From contig DASPIL010000107.1 of NCBI GenBank assembly GCA_035629175.1, forward strand, positions 62,001 to 126,000: a stretch of DNA of 64,000 nucleotides. The letters run 5' to 3'. Every line of letters begins with the position of its first letter. Within the stretch, counting starts at the first letter, position 1. The notes below the pieces were generated by a model. That model was not told the DNA's origin. It saw only the letters and a list, made by a program, of their open reading frames with translations, and did no database searches. The position numbers and the translations under genes are program-made. Below are positions 46,001 to 52,560 of the stretch, piece by piece. Origin of the DNA: Verrucomicrobiia bacterium (GTDB lineage: Bacteria > Verrucomicrobiota > Verrucomicrobiia > Limisphaerales > DASXHY01).

Positions 46001-46147
46001 GAAGTTGGTGAGCGGCCCCGCAACGTTCGTCGAATGAATTGTGATGGGGACGCGATATTGCCAGGCCGCATTGTACCAGGACGCGGCTGCTGTCCGCGCT
46101 GGGAAAAGGCAGACGACTGCCACCGCCAGGGCGAGGGCGATGATCAT
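43064..46147 (-). CDS. Secreted DUF2341 / LamG / MBG / Ig-like protein
   Basis: The Met at 46147 gives a 1027-residue protein with a signal peptide (MIIALALAVAVVCLFPARTAAA). It continues with a DUF2341 domain (about 25-115: WYNAAWQYRVPITI, LVNITNASVKASAL, NVYLYYGN). A LamG domain follows (about 130-330: AVWHLKEDL, ITMSAWINYK, WRHVVGVYDGSNWRVYMDG). After invasin-like Ig domains (about 350-620) come an MBG repeat (RLYGAPNPQFTASYSGFVAG), a Big_3-like Ig domain and a cadherin-like NDSDPDND region. A C-terminal beta domain ends YRSVQP. DUF2341-LamG combinations occur in bacterial surface proteins with presumed glycan binding. Its tail is the same arrangement as in the gene at 40605-42977, which lies 86 bases downstream, so the two likely arose by tandem duplication followed by N-terminal divergence. 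Confidence 0.82.
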   Translation of the reverse strand: MIIALALAVAVVCLFPARTAAASWYNAAWQYRVPITIHSTNVAGPLTNFTLLVNITNASVKASALGSGNDILFTSADGTNKLAHEIESYTSSDGVLVSWVKVPLLSSVTSTNVYLYYGNAAAANQQNATAVWDSSFRAVWHLKEDLAGTGTADVYLDSTANSNHGDDLVSSTGKTGKIGKGQSLTNWSDHIRAPYSSSLSFSGQITMSAWINYKTFIWDNDYAYIIGKGYDNSGEAYYLRTQRYPGGSPHSLSAGSYSITDNAATWTISGWTTGQWRHVVGVYDGSNWRVYMDGTQRSATPSATGALTNGMATLIGGMHNYSNPQRYSDALVDEVRISSTARSPSWITTEFRNQSAPSSFYSVGTQEIPSPPPTRIAITAVNSGTPPSAGTSFSVVVQAQDAGGNASAVTTNTAVSLTRATGSGTLTGTLTGTITSGNNSVTISGVNYLKAESGVSLTATRTSGMSLAAGTSSTFTVSPGPFNKLQLLMPGESAAPGTATGKSGSPTARTVASSFNITVNAVDANWNGISTNDTIAITSSDSSATLPANAALTNGTRVFSVTFNTAGSATVTATDARPGITSSTSPSTTVNRGSQTISFPSPGNQIYGANPALAATASSGLPITYSVASGPAQIVGTTLQINGAGSVSVLASQAGNTNWNAAATVTNTITVSAKQLTVTANNTNRLYGAPNPQFTASYSGFVAGENSSVLSGSPSLTTSAGAASTVAGSPYAITATNGTLSASNYTFVFVSGQLTINRASTTNALTTSANPAGAGSNVTFTAILNAIAPASGLPTGTVQFLTNNVAAGGAVAVSGGSAGMSTALLSRGSHTITARYSGDANFIGSTNSLIQSINTRPVAGIDTLPRHPLSGAKVRPATLLANDSDPDNDPFTLRSLSSATASAGTISSNANWIFYRPANGFTNADSFTYTIGDPGNLTATGQVSITIAQDLLPSQNLVGTDALGPGSKRLRFAGVPGRVYTIQYTTNAVLSGWQSLGTAIASTLGQFSFTNSAPPGTPARTYRSVQP

Positions 46148-46636
46148 ACGAAACTTCTCTGGACCGATCGCCCCCGCAAACCGACCATCGGCGTTGCCCT
46201 GCCATTTCCTCTGACGAATCCGATCACGGACCCACCGCCCGACCACCAGAAAAGCTGAACGTGCTGCGTTGGGTTTCTCGTCAGTCACTGTCAGGCTGTT
46301 TTCCAGATCCGCAGGCCGGCAGGCACAATCGCGCTTCCGCTCCACGGACCAGGAGGTGGCGCCCGCATTTTTCTACGAGGCGCTGCACCTGTGACTTATC
46401 GGCGACATCCGGAGTGGCTTAACGAAAGTTCTGCAATTCAGGGCAAAAACGCCCCAATTTTGCACGTCTTTTGAGGGAGACAGCCTTAGTCTCTGGACGG
46501 GTGGGGCTTGCTATTTGCCGGACGAAAACGGATTTCGGCGCGAGAGGCTCGCGTTGAGTGGCTGGAACAAACCCGTCGCATGCGAGCCGGGATTCAGGGT
46601 TTTACCGGCGCAATTCTTCGATGCCCGGTGGGAGGG
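46148..46636. other. 489-base gene-free region upstream of the DUF2341 gene
   Basis: It lies between the stop of the transferase-like gene and the start of the DUF2341 gene, both on minus, so it should hold a terminator and a promoter. A perfect hairpin CGCGAG-AGG-CTCGCG (46539-46553) and small ones (GGGC/GCCC at 46441-46454, GAGAC/GTCTC around 46477-46493) are visible, none with a proper U tract. No convincing -35/-10 pair or small gene was found. Confidence 0.4.
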
Positions 46637-47461
46637 TCACCGTGCGGATCGTGATGAGGCGGGGAGCTTTACCGTGAAGGCGCTGGTGGCAGCAATCCTG
46701 GAAAGGTCGCCTTTGTGGAACTCGTTGCGATACTCCTCCGCTTCCAGGAGATGCTGGTAAAGCTCCTTTTTGTCGCGCTTCAAAATGAACTTCAATTCGT
46801 CGAGGTCATCCGACCACTTGAATCCGTTGAAGAATTCGGCGCCTGTAAATTGTGTTTTATACAAGGCGGTTTGCGAGTAGCAGGTGCCGAGATAAAAATG
46901 CTTGAAGCCGCGCGTGGCAAACAGTTCGACAGCCGAGGTCATCATGAACATGCCGAGATTGCGCGCGTAATAGTTCAGGTCGTAGAACGCATAGTAATAA
47001 TAGCCGAGTTCCTTCGATTCCACATACAGCGTGGCCACGCCGACTTCAGCGGCGGTCTTCATGTCGACGAACACCAGCAGGTGCGAAATGATCGGCGATG
47101 CGAACAGAGAGTCGAGCCGTTCGAAGCTCATCACGTCCTTGCCGAACTTGATGTCTGCGTAGGTTTTGAAGAACTGGCGCCGTTCAGGTGTGTAATCGTA
47201 CTTCTCCCGGGGCACGAGTTTGACTTCGATGTCATTTCCTTTCCGCAGAATGCGCCGATTTTCCGAGGAGGGCTTGAATTTTCCCAGGTTGACGCGGATT
47301 TGGCGGCACAGATAGAAGCGATCCAGGTTGCGCGAGGAGGGGAGAAATCCCGAAGCGAAGATGTCTGCAGGAGTTTCACCGGCCTCTGGAAGTGCCCAGA
47401 TCGCATAGGGAAACTGGTAATGCTCGTAATCGGACTTCTGCTCGGAAAAAAGGAGTTTCAT
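46637..47461 (-). CDS. Arginyl-tRNA-protein transferase-like (ATE C-domain / GNAT fold) protein
   Basis: The 274-residue protein resembles the C-terminal catalytic half of ATE1/Bpt aminoacyl-tRNA-protein transferases. Segments include RVNLGKFKPSSENRRILRKG, EVGVATLYVESKELGYYYYA, FYDLNYYARNLGMFMMTSAV and FKHFYLGTCYSQTALYKTQF, ending near FNGFKWSDDLDELKFI. These enzymes attach Arg or Leu to protein N-termini, marking them for degradation. The usual N-terminal Cys cluster of ATE1 is absent or reduced, and the N-terminus (SEQKSDYEHYQFPYAIWA) is short. The gene follows clpP and clpX on the same strand, 95 bases after clpX, so a role in feeding substrates to ClpXP is attractive but inferred. A different GNAT-fold acyltransferase is the main alternative. 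Confidence 0.65.
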   Translation of the reverse strand: MKLLFSEQKSDYEHYQFPYAIWALPEAGETPADIFASGFLPSSRNLDRFYLCRQIRVNLGKFKPSSENRRILRKGNDIEVKLVPREKYDYTPERRQFFKTYADIKFGKDVMSFERLDSLFASPIISHLLVFVDMKTAAEVGVATLYVESKELGYYYYAFYDLNYYARNLGMFMMTSAVELFATRGFKHFYLGTCYSQTALYKTQFTGAEFFNGFKWSDDLDELKFILKRDKKELYQHLLEAEEYRNEFHKGDLSRIAATSAFTVKLPASSRSAR

Positions 47462-47556
47462 GGGCGCGGCGATTTAATACGTCGCACCCATGAAAGGGAA
47501 ATGCAAAGTGGGACCTCCGCGTGGCGGAACGCCGATTCCAAGCCGGGTCGTGGAAC

Positions 47557-48864
47557 TTAGGCCGCAGCCTTATCCGCTTTCCTGCGAAGCAGAGGCTTTG
47601 ACTCACCCGTGACCACGCCTTGCGTGATCTTCACATGCGTGATGTCGTCGCTGCTCGGCACGTCGTACATGATGTCGAGCATGAGCCTCTCGAGCAGGCT
47701 GCGAAGGGCCCGGGCTCCGGTGCCTTTTTTGATGGCTGCTGCTGCGAGTTCCCGAAGCGCATCAGGCGTGAATTCCAGTTCCACGCCTTCCATCGAGAGC
47801 AGCTTTGCGTATTGCTTTGTCAACGCGTTGCGAGTGTCGGTGAGGATGGAAACCAGCTGTTCCTCGTTCAACTCGCCCAGGACAGTGACCATCGGGAGGC
47901 GCCCGATGAATTCGGGAATAAACCCGAAGCTCAACATGTCCTCGGGTTCGACGTGCTGGAGAATTTCCTGCCGCTTGATGGTGGCGGTCTTGTATCCCTG
48001 TTCCGCAGCGCGGAAGCCCATGACATTGTTGCCGAGCCGGCGCTGTATGATTCGCTCGAGCCCCACGAAGGCGCCGCCGCAAATGAATAGGATATCGGCT
48101 GTATTGACGCGAATGTATTCCTGCTGGGGATGTTTGCGCCCGCCTTGCGGCGGCACATTGCAAACCGTGCCTTCAAGGATCTTCAACAACGCCTGCTGAA
48201 CGCCTTCGCCGGACACATCGCGCGTAATCGAAACGTTCTCCGTCTTGCGCGAGATCTTGTCGATTTCGTCAATGTAAACGATGCCGCGCTGTGCTCGCTT
48301 GACGTCGTAATCCGCATTTTGAAGCAAGCGCAGGATGATGTTTTCAACGTCTTCACCCACGTAGCCCGCCTCCGTGAGCGTCGTGGCGTCTGCAATTGCA
48401 AACGGAACATCCAGAATCTTTGCAAGCGTGCGGGCGAGCAGGGTCTTGCCGGAGCCCGTGGGTCCGATCATGAGTATATTGCTCTTCTCAATTTCAATCT
48501 CCGCGTGCGGGCCCGAAGGCATGCTGGCAGTGGAATCCTTTCCTTCGTCGCCTTCCGTGGTTGCGGCTGGTTCCTGAAGGATGCGCTTGTAATGGTTGTG
48601 AACGGCAACCGAAAGGGTCTTCTTCGCGTGTTCCTGACCAATGATGTGCTTGTCGAGCTGCCGCTTGATCTCTGCGGGTTTGGGCACCTGGACCCGCGTT
48701 CTCGTCTTGCGGCCCTGGGTGGAGAATTCCTTGTCCAGGACGTTCTTGCAGAGGACGACGCAGTTGTCGCAGATGTACACACCCGGTCCGGCGATCAGTT
48801 TTTTGACTTCCGCGTGGGATTTCCCGCAGAAGCTGCACAGGGTGATATTGGTGGGACGCGCCAC
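47557..48864 (-). CDS. clpX: ClpX, ATP-dependent unfoldase of ClpXP
   Basis: At 435 residues this is full length. The zinc-binding N-domain has Cys10, Cys13, Cys32 and Cys35 ([20 protein letters not shown]). The AAA+ core has Walker A GPTGSGKT (134-141), the pore loop GYVGEDVE (about 167-174) and Walker B IVYIDEID (195-202). A sensor/arginine region and the C-terminal [20 protein letters not shown] segment follow. The ClpP-docking tripeptide appears as MGF in RLGNNVMGF. It unfolds tagged proteins and feeds them to ClpP. It starts 2 bases after the clpP stop and is surely co-transcribed with it. The tail [14 protein letters not shown] is unremarkable. Confidence 0.98.
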   Translation of the reverse strand: MARPTNITLCSFCGKSHAEVKKLIAGPGVYICDNCVVLCKNVLDKEFSTQGRKTRTRVQVPKPAEIKRQLDKHIIGQEHAKKTLSVAVHNHYKRILQEPAATTEGDEGKDSTASMPSGPHAEIEIEKSNILMIGPTGSGKTLLARTLAKILDVPFAIADATTLTEAGYVGEDVENIILRLLQNADYDVKRAQRGIVYIDEIDKISRKTENVSITRDVSGEGVQQALLKILEGTVCNVPPQGGRKHPQQEYIRVNTADILFICGGAFVGLERIIQRRLGNNVMGFRAAEQGYKTATIKRQEILQHVEPEDMLSFGFIPEFIGRLPMVTVLGELNEEQLVSILTDTRNALTKQYAKLLSMEGVELEFTPDALRELAAAAIKKGTGARALRSLLERLMLDIMYDVPSSDDITHVKITQGVVTGESKPLLRRKADKAAA

Positions 48865-48866
48865 GC

Positions 48867-49508
48867 TTATTCCTTTTTGTCGATGAGTGAAGTGGCTCGT
48901 TCGGCCATGCCCGGTATTTCCTTGCGCGACTGGACAACCTCATCCACGAGGCCGTAAGCCTTGGCTTCCTCGGCAGACATGAAATTGTCGCGATCGCAAT
49001 CCTTCTCGACCTGATCGATCGCTTTCCCGGTGTGCTTTGAGATGATTCCGTTGAGCCGCTGCTTCAACTTGAGCATGTAACGGACACGGATTTCAACATC
49101 GCTCGCCGGACCTTCAGCGCCGCCGAGCACCTGGTGAATCATGATGTTCGAGTTTGGAAGCGCGTAACGCTTGCCATGGGTGCCGCCGCAGAGAAGCACC
49201 GCGCCCATCGACGCAGCCTGTCCAATGCAGTAGGTGTTCACGTCGCAGGTGAGGAATTGCATGGTGTCGTAAATTGCCAGGCCCGCGGTGACGCTTCCGC
49301 CCGGAGAATTAATATAAAGATGAATGTCCTTCTTGGGATCGGTCATCTGCAGGAACAAGAGCTGTGCAATAATGAGATTGGCGACCATGTCATCGACGGG
49401 GGTGCCCAGGAACACGATGCGATCCACGAGCAATCGCGAGTAAATATCATAACCACGCTCCCCGCGGCCGGTTTGCTCGACCACCATGGGCACTAAGAAA
49501 TTTTGCAT
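48867..49508 (-). CDS. clpP: ClpP serine protease subunit
   Basis: The Met at 49508 gives 213 residues beginning [20 protein letters not shown], the normal ClpP N-terminus; an upstream Met would add 12 non-family residues. The catalytic triad is Ser100 (GQAASMGA), His125 (MIHQVLGG) and Asp174 (CDRDNFMS). The oligomer forms the proteolytic chamber used by ClpX, encoded next. Trigger factor, which often precedes clpP, is absent; a VOC-family gene is divergent instead. Confidence 0.98.
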   Translation of the reverse strand: MQNFLVPMVVEQTGRGERGYDIYSRLLVDRIVFLGTPVDDMVANLIIAQLLFLQMTDPKKDIHLYINSPGGSVTAGLAIYDTMQFLTCDVNTYCIGQAASMGAVLLCGGTHGKRYALPNSNIMIHQVLGGAEGPASDVEIRVRYMLKLKQRLNGIISKHTGKAIDQVEKDCDRDNFMSAEEAKAYGLVDEVVQSRKEIPGMAERATSLIDKKE

Positions 49509-49528
49509 AGATTTATTCTCTGGTGCGC

Positions 49529-49557
49529 AACCTACTGGAGCCATAACGAGAGGTCAA
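49529..49557 (-). promoter_or_regulatory. Candidate promoter of clpP-clpX
   Basis: On the minus strand TTGACC (49557-49552) is followed after 17 bases by TAGGTT (49534-49529), about 20 bases before the clpP start. The -35 is good and the -10 weak. No heat-shock (CIRCE) palindrome is visible. Confidence 0.35.
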
Positions 49558-49629
49558 GCGCCCCAGGCGCATCGCCTTGCGCCCGAAAATTTCGTGCAAC
49601 GCGGGAGAAATCCGCCTAGAACTGCGGGC

Positions 49630-50025
49630 GTGAACTTCGCGATTGAACACATCGGCCTTCCCGCACAAAACACCACGGCATTGAAGGACTGGTACGTGCA
49701 GGTCCTCCGTTCAGAAGTCATCTATACCAACGATCAGAGTCCACCCATGTTCCTCCTGCGCGTTGGAGGCGCCATGATGATAGAAATTTATGCGGGCGAC
49801 CAGTCGCTTCGCGAAACCGGCAACAACCGATTGAACGGCTGGCGGCATGTGGCCTTGCGAGTGGAATCGATTGAGGAGGCGCGAACACACCTGGAATCTG
49901 CGGGGGTTCCGATAACAGACGAGATCCGGCCCGCTGGCGGCGGCGGACGGGTTCTATTCTTTGCCGATCCCGAAGGCAATCTTCTTCATTTGGTCGAACG
50001 TTCCACGGATTCACCTGTTCGTTGA
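49630..50025 (+). CDS. VOC/glyoxalase-family protein
   Basis: Starting at GTG 49630, this 131-residue protein reads as one vicinal-oxygen-chelate unit pair: NFAIEHIGLPAQNTTALKDW, MMIEIYAG, NGWRHVALRVESIEEARTHL and VLFFADPEGNLLHLVER. The metal-ligand positions look like His (EHIGL), Glu (MIEIY), His (WRHVAL) and Glu/His near NLLHLVE. The family includes glyoxalases, epimerases and dioxygenases, and no substrate can be inferred. The upstream in-frame extension to 49486 overlaps the clpP promoter region and lacks family sequence. It is not methylmalonyl-CoA epimerase, which is encoded separately at 58042. Confidence 0.75.
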   Translation: MNFAIEHIGLPAQNTTALKDWYVQVLRSEVIYTNDQSPPMFLLRVGGAMMIEIYAGDQSLRETGNNRLNGWRHVALRVESIEEARTHLESAGVPITDEIRPAGGGGRVLFFADPEGNLLHLVERSTDSPVR

Positions 50026-50249
50026 TTCCCTCCAAGGTTCTCCACATCTCCTCTAAGGGAACGCCACTTACGTCCCCACTGTTTCTTTTTTTCGTCCGGG
50101 CTGTTTTCATTTGCGCCCCGGGGTTTCAGGTGCAAGTGTCGTCGAACAATCGGCAGCGCACACGGCTCACCACTCCTCTTGCGCCCTTCTTGCGCCCTTG
50201 TCCGAATAATAAGAATTCCTGAAATGGGATGGCTGAACGATAAAAATAG
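50026..50249. other. Region upstream of the rex operon
   Basis: The 302 bases between the VOC stop and the rex start hold a pyrimidine-rich stretch with a TTTCTTTTTTTC run (about 50081-50092) and a short tandem duplication of TTGCGCCCTTC (about 50178-50198). The likely promoter and operator, listed separately, fill the 3' part. I see no small gene here. Confidence 0.4.
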
Positions 50250-50293
50250 TTGATTCATCTTCCTCGGGACGTATCGTTCGTTACGAAACGATA
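50250..50293 (+). promoter_or_regulatory. Candidate promoter with overlapping palindromic operator for the rex operon
   Basis: TTGATT (50250-50255) and TATCGT (50272-50277) are spaced by 16 bases. Overlapping the -10 is an inverted repeat with arms TATCGTT (50272-50278) and AACGATA (50287-50293), with a nested TTCGT-T-ACGAA. The position, 35 bases ahead of the rex start, suits autoregulation. The sequence is not the classical Rex site (TTGTGAA...TTCACAA), so assignment to Rex is inference. Confidence 0.4.
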
Positions 50294-50327
50294 TTCCAGT
50301 ATCGATATCCAAGTCGCGATAGCTGCA

Positions 50328-51005
50328 ATGATCAAAAGAACAGCCTCAGGGCCGGTGGAAAGTGCGCAAAAAGCGAGCGTTGCTTGTCTTAAGCGGCTGC
50401 CGTCGTATCTGCAGCTGCTGAGGGAGATGCAAAAGCATGGCCAGGAATTTGTATCCGGCACCGTTCTTTCCAGCGTTCATTCGCTCGAGCCTGTCATCGT
50501 CCGCAAAGATCTCGCAATCACCGGGGTTGTCGGACGGCCGAAACTGGGGTTCAGGATCGATGAGTTGATTCACGCGATCGAACGCTTCCTTGGATGGGAT
50601 CGGCCGACCGAGGCGGTTCTCGTGGGCTGCGGGAGTCTCGGAACGGCTCTGCTCGGTTACGGGCGGTTCAGCGGATTGCGGCTGAAGGTGGTGGGGGCTT
50701 TTGATCGCGACAGCCGCAAAACGGGGCGCGTGGTTCACGGCGTTAAGATTGGCGCGATGGACACGATGGCGTCCTTTGCCGCGCATCGGAATATCGCGCT
50801 GGGCCTGCTCACCACGCCTGCGGAGTCCGCCCAGGAAGTGGCGGATCAGATGGTGGAGTGCGGCATTCGCGGCATTTGGAATTTTGCACCAGTCAAGTTG
50901 AACGTCCCGCCGCACGTGGTCGTGCAAAAGGAGGACATTGCGGAAGGATTGGCGGTATTGCTCCACCGAATGCGACAGGCCCACGCAGACGCAATCGCCG
51001 ATTGA
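50328..51005 (+). CDS. rex: Rex, redox-sensing NADH/NAD+ responsive repressor
   Basis: The 225-residue protein starts MIKRTASGPVESAQKASVAC, the usual short lead into the Rex winged helix (CLKRLPSYLQLLREM, GFRIDELIHAIERFLG). A Rossmann domain follows with G-x-G-x-x-G at residues 100-105 (VGCGSLGTALLGY) and an acidic residue (Asp126 in VGAFDRDS) at the end of beta 2, as expected for NAD(H). Rex represses fermentative and respiratory genes until NADH rises. Here it is the first gene of the propionate-pathway operon, 29 bases before the carboxyltransferase gene, so it probably controls this pathway as well as itself. Confidence 0.93.
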   Translation: MIKRTASGPVESAQKASVACLKRLPSYLQLLREMQKHGQEFVSGTVLSSVHSLEPVIVRKDLAITGVVGRPKLGFRIDELIHAIERFLGWDRPTEAVLVGCGSLGTALLGYGRFSGLRLKVVGAFDRDSRKTGRVVHGVKIGAMDTMASFAAHRNIALGLLTTPAESAQEVADQMVECGIRGIWNFAPVKLNVPPHVVVQKEDIAEGLAVLLHRMRQAHADAIAD

Positions 51006-51034
51006 AATTTAGCAAAGCAACAGGAACGAAATTC

Positions 51035-52549
51035 ATGAAAGCAAAGAAAGTATTGTTCAATAACACCGTTCTGCGCGATGGCCACCAGTCCATGGCTGCC
51101 ACACGCATGGCGACTTCCCAAATGCTCGAACCCGCGCCCATCCTCGATGAAATGGGCTTTGCCGGGTTGGAGACTTGGGGCGGAGCAACGATCGATTCCT
51201 GCCTTCGGTTCCTGAACGAGAACCCGTTTGATCGCCTTCGAACCCTGAAGAAGCTGGCTCCCAGGACACCGCAATTGATGCTTCTGCGCGGGCAAAACAT
51301 TGTTCAATACGCCAGTTTTCCCGACGACGTTGTCGAGACATTCGTCCGTCTCACCTGCGAGAACGGGCAGGACATCCTGCGCATCTTCGACGCGCTCAAC
51401 GATGTGCGGAATCTTCAAACCGCGATCAGGGCCACAAAGAAATTCGGCAAGCACGCCCGCGGCGAACTGTGTTACACGATCAGTCCTGTGCATACGGTGG
51501 AGAACTTTGTGAAGATGGGTGTCGAGCTTGAGAAGATGGGTTGCGATTCCATTGGGATCAAGGACATGTCAGGGATCCTCCAGCCGCAAATCGCGTTCAA
51601 GCTCGTGCAGGAACTCAAGGGCGAGGTGGGAATTCCAATCGCATTGCATACGCACGACACGGCGGGCCTTGGCGCGGCCAGTTACCTCGCTGCGATTGAT
51701 GCCGGAGTGGATTGTGTGGAGGTCTCGATTACGCCGTTCGCCAATGGCACGTCACAACCCGACACGCAGCGCATGCTGGCATTGCTGGAAGGACATCCGC
51801 GCTGCCCCAGTTTCGACACCGAAAAACTCGCAAAACTCCGCACCTATTTCGAAGGCGTCTACAAGCAGCTCGAGAAATTCACGAGCCCGGCCAACGAACG
51901 CGTCGACAGCGACATCCTCATTTATCAGGTGCCTGGCGGGATGCTTTCGAATTTCCGAACACAGTTGAAGGAACAGGGAATGGCCGACAAGTTTGACCAG
52001 GTCGTAAAGGAAATTCCCGTGGTGCGCGCGGCACTGGGCTGGATTCCGCTGGTCACGCCGACATCGCAGATCGTGGGAACGCAGGCGATGATGAACGTCA
52101 AGTTTGGGCGTTGGAAAATGATCTGCCAGCCTGCGCAGGACATTGCGCTGGGCAAATATGGCCGCACTCCAGGGCCGATCGATCCCGGCGTCCTGGCGCA
52201 GGTAGAGAAGCAAACGGGCAAGAAGCCCACGACCGAAAGGCCCGCCGATCTGCTGCAACCAGGCATGGAAGGTTATCGAAAACAATGCGGTGAGAAGGGA
52301 CTGCCAACTGACGACGAGACGGTGGTGTTGTTTGCGATGTTTCCGCAGCAGGTGCAGGATCTGCATAAGCCCAAAGCGGCAGCCGCAGCGACGGCCACTC
52401 CGGCTGCGCCCGCGCCGGCGCCTGTTGGAAAAGCCGCCCCACCATTAGCGTCAACAGCCACCGCAGGAACCACAGGAGCAGTGGGACGCCAATTATTCGT
52501 CACGGTGAACGGACAGCGGCATAGCGTAACCGTCGAAACCCTCGATTGA
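51035..52549 (+). CDS. Biotin-dependent carboxyltransferase (transcarboxylase 5S / oxaloacetate decarboxylase alpha type)
   Basis: This 504-residue protein matches the pyruvate/oxaloacetate carboxyltransferase family. It shows TVLRDGHQSM with metal ligand Asp15, the carbamylated Lys176 in GIKDMSG, and His205/His207 in ALHTHDTAG. Length and residue spacing follow transcarboxylase 5S. It moves the biotin-borne carboxyl group between pyruvate and oxaloacetate. The C-terminus has an Ala/Pro linker (about 447-480) and ends VTVNGQRHSVTVETLD, which looks like only the first strands of a biotinyl domain with no MKM site. The carrier is a separate gene at 60468. AGGAAC precedes the start. Whether it works as transcarboxylase or with an unseen decarboxylase pump cannot be decided from this gene alone. 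Confidence 0.9.
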   Translation: MKAKKVLFNNTVLRDGHQSMAATRMATSQMLEPAPILDEMGFAGLETWGGATIDSCLRFLNENPFDRLRTLKKLAPRTPQLMLLRGQNIVQYASFPDDVVETFVRLTCENGQDILRIFDALNDVRNLQTAIRATKKFGKHARGELCYTISPVHTVENFVKMGVELEKMGCDSIGIKDMSGILQPQIAFKLVQELKGEVGIPIALHTHDTAGLGAASYLAAIDAGVDCVEVSITPFANGTSQPDTQRMLALLEGHPRCPSFDTEKLAKLRTYFEGVYKQLEKFTSPANERVDSDILIYQVPGGMLSNFRTQLKEQGMADKFDQVVKEIPVVRAALGWIPLVTPTSQIVGTQAMMNVKFGRWKMICQPAQDIALGKYGRTPGPIDPGVLAQVEKQTGKKPTTERPADLLQPGMEGYRKQCGEKGLPTDDETVVLFAMFPQQVQDLHKPKAAAAATATPAAPAPAPVGKAAPPLASTATAGTTGAVGRQLFVTVNGQRHSVTVETLD

Positions 52550-52560
52550 ACATTGAGCTC

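Noticed and set aside
46539-46553. Hairpin CGCGAG-AGG-CTCGCG as terminator of the clpP-clpX-transferase unit
   Set aside because: It has a 6-bp stem with a 3-base loop and no U tract on the minus strand; mentioned only within the intergenic entry.
49630-50025. VOC protein as a second methylmalonyl-CoA epimerase
   Set aside because: It lacks the VHLELLEPT-type and GIHHIAFGVDD blocks of the epimerase; only the general VOC fold is supported.
50858-51034. Upstream extension of the carboxyltransferase start
   Set aside because: It overlaps the end of rex and has no family similarity; the protein proper begins MKAKKVLFNNTVLRDG at 51035.
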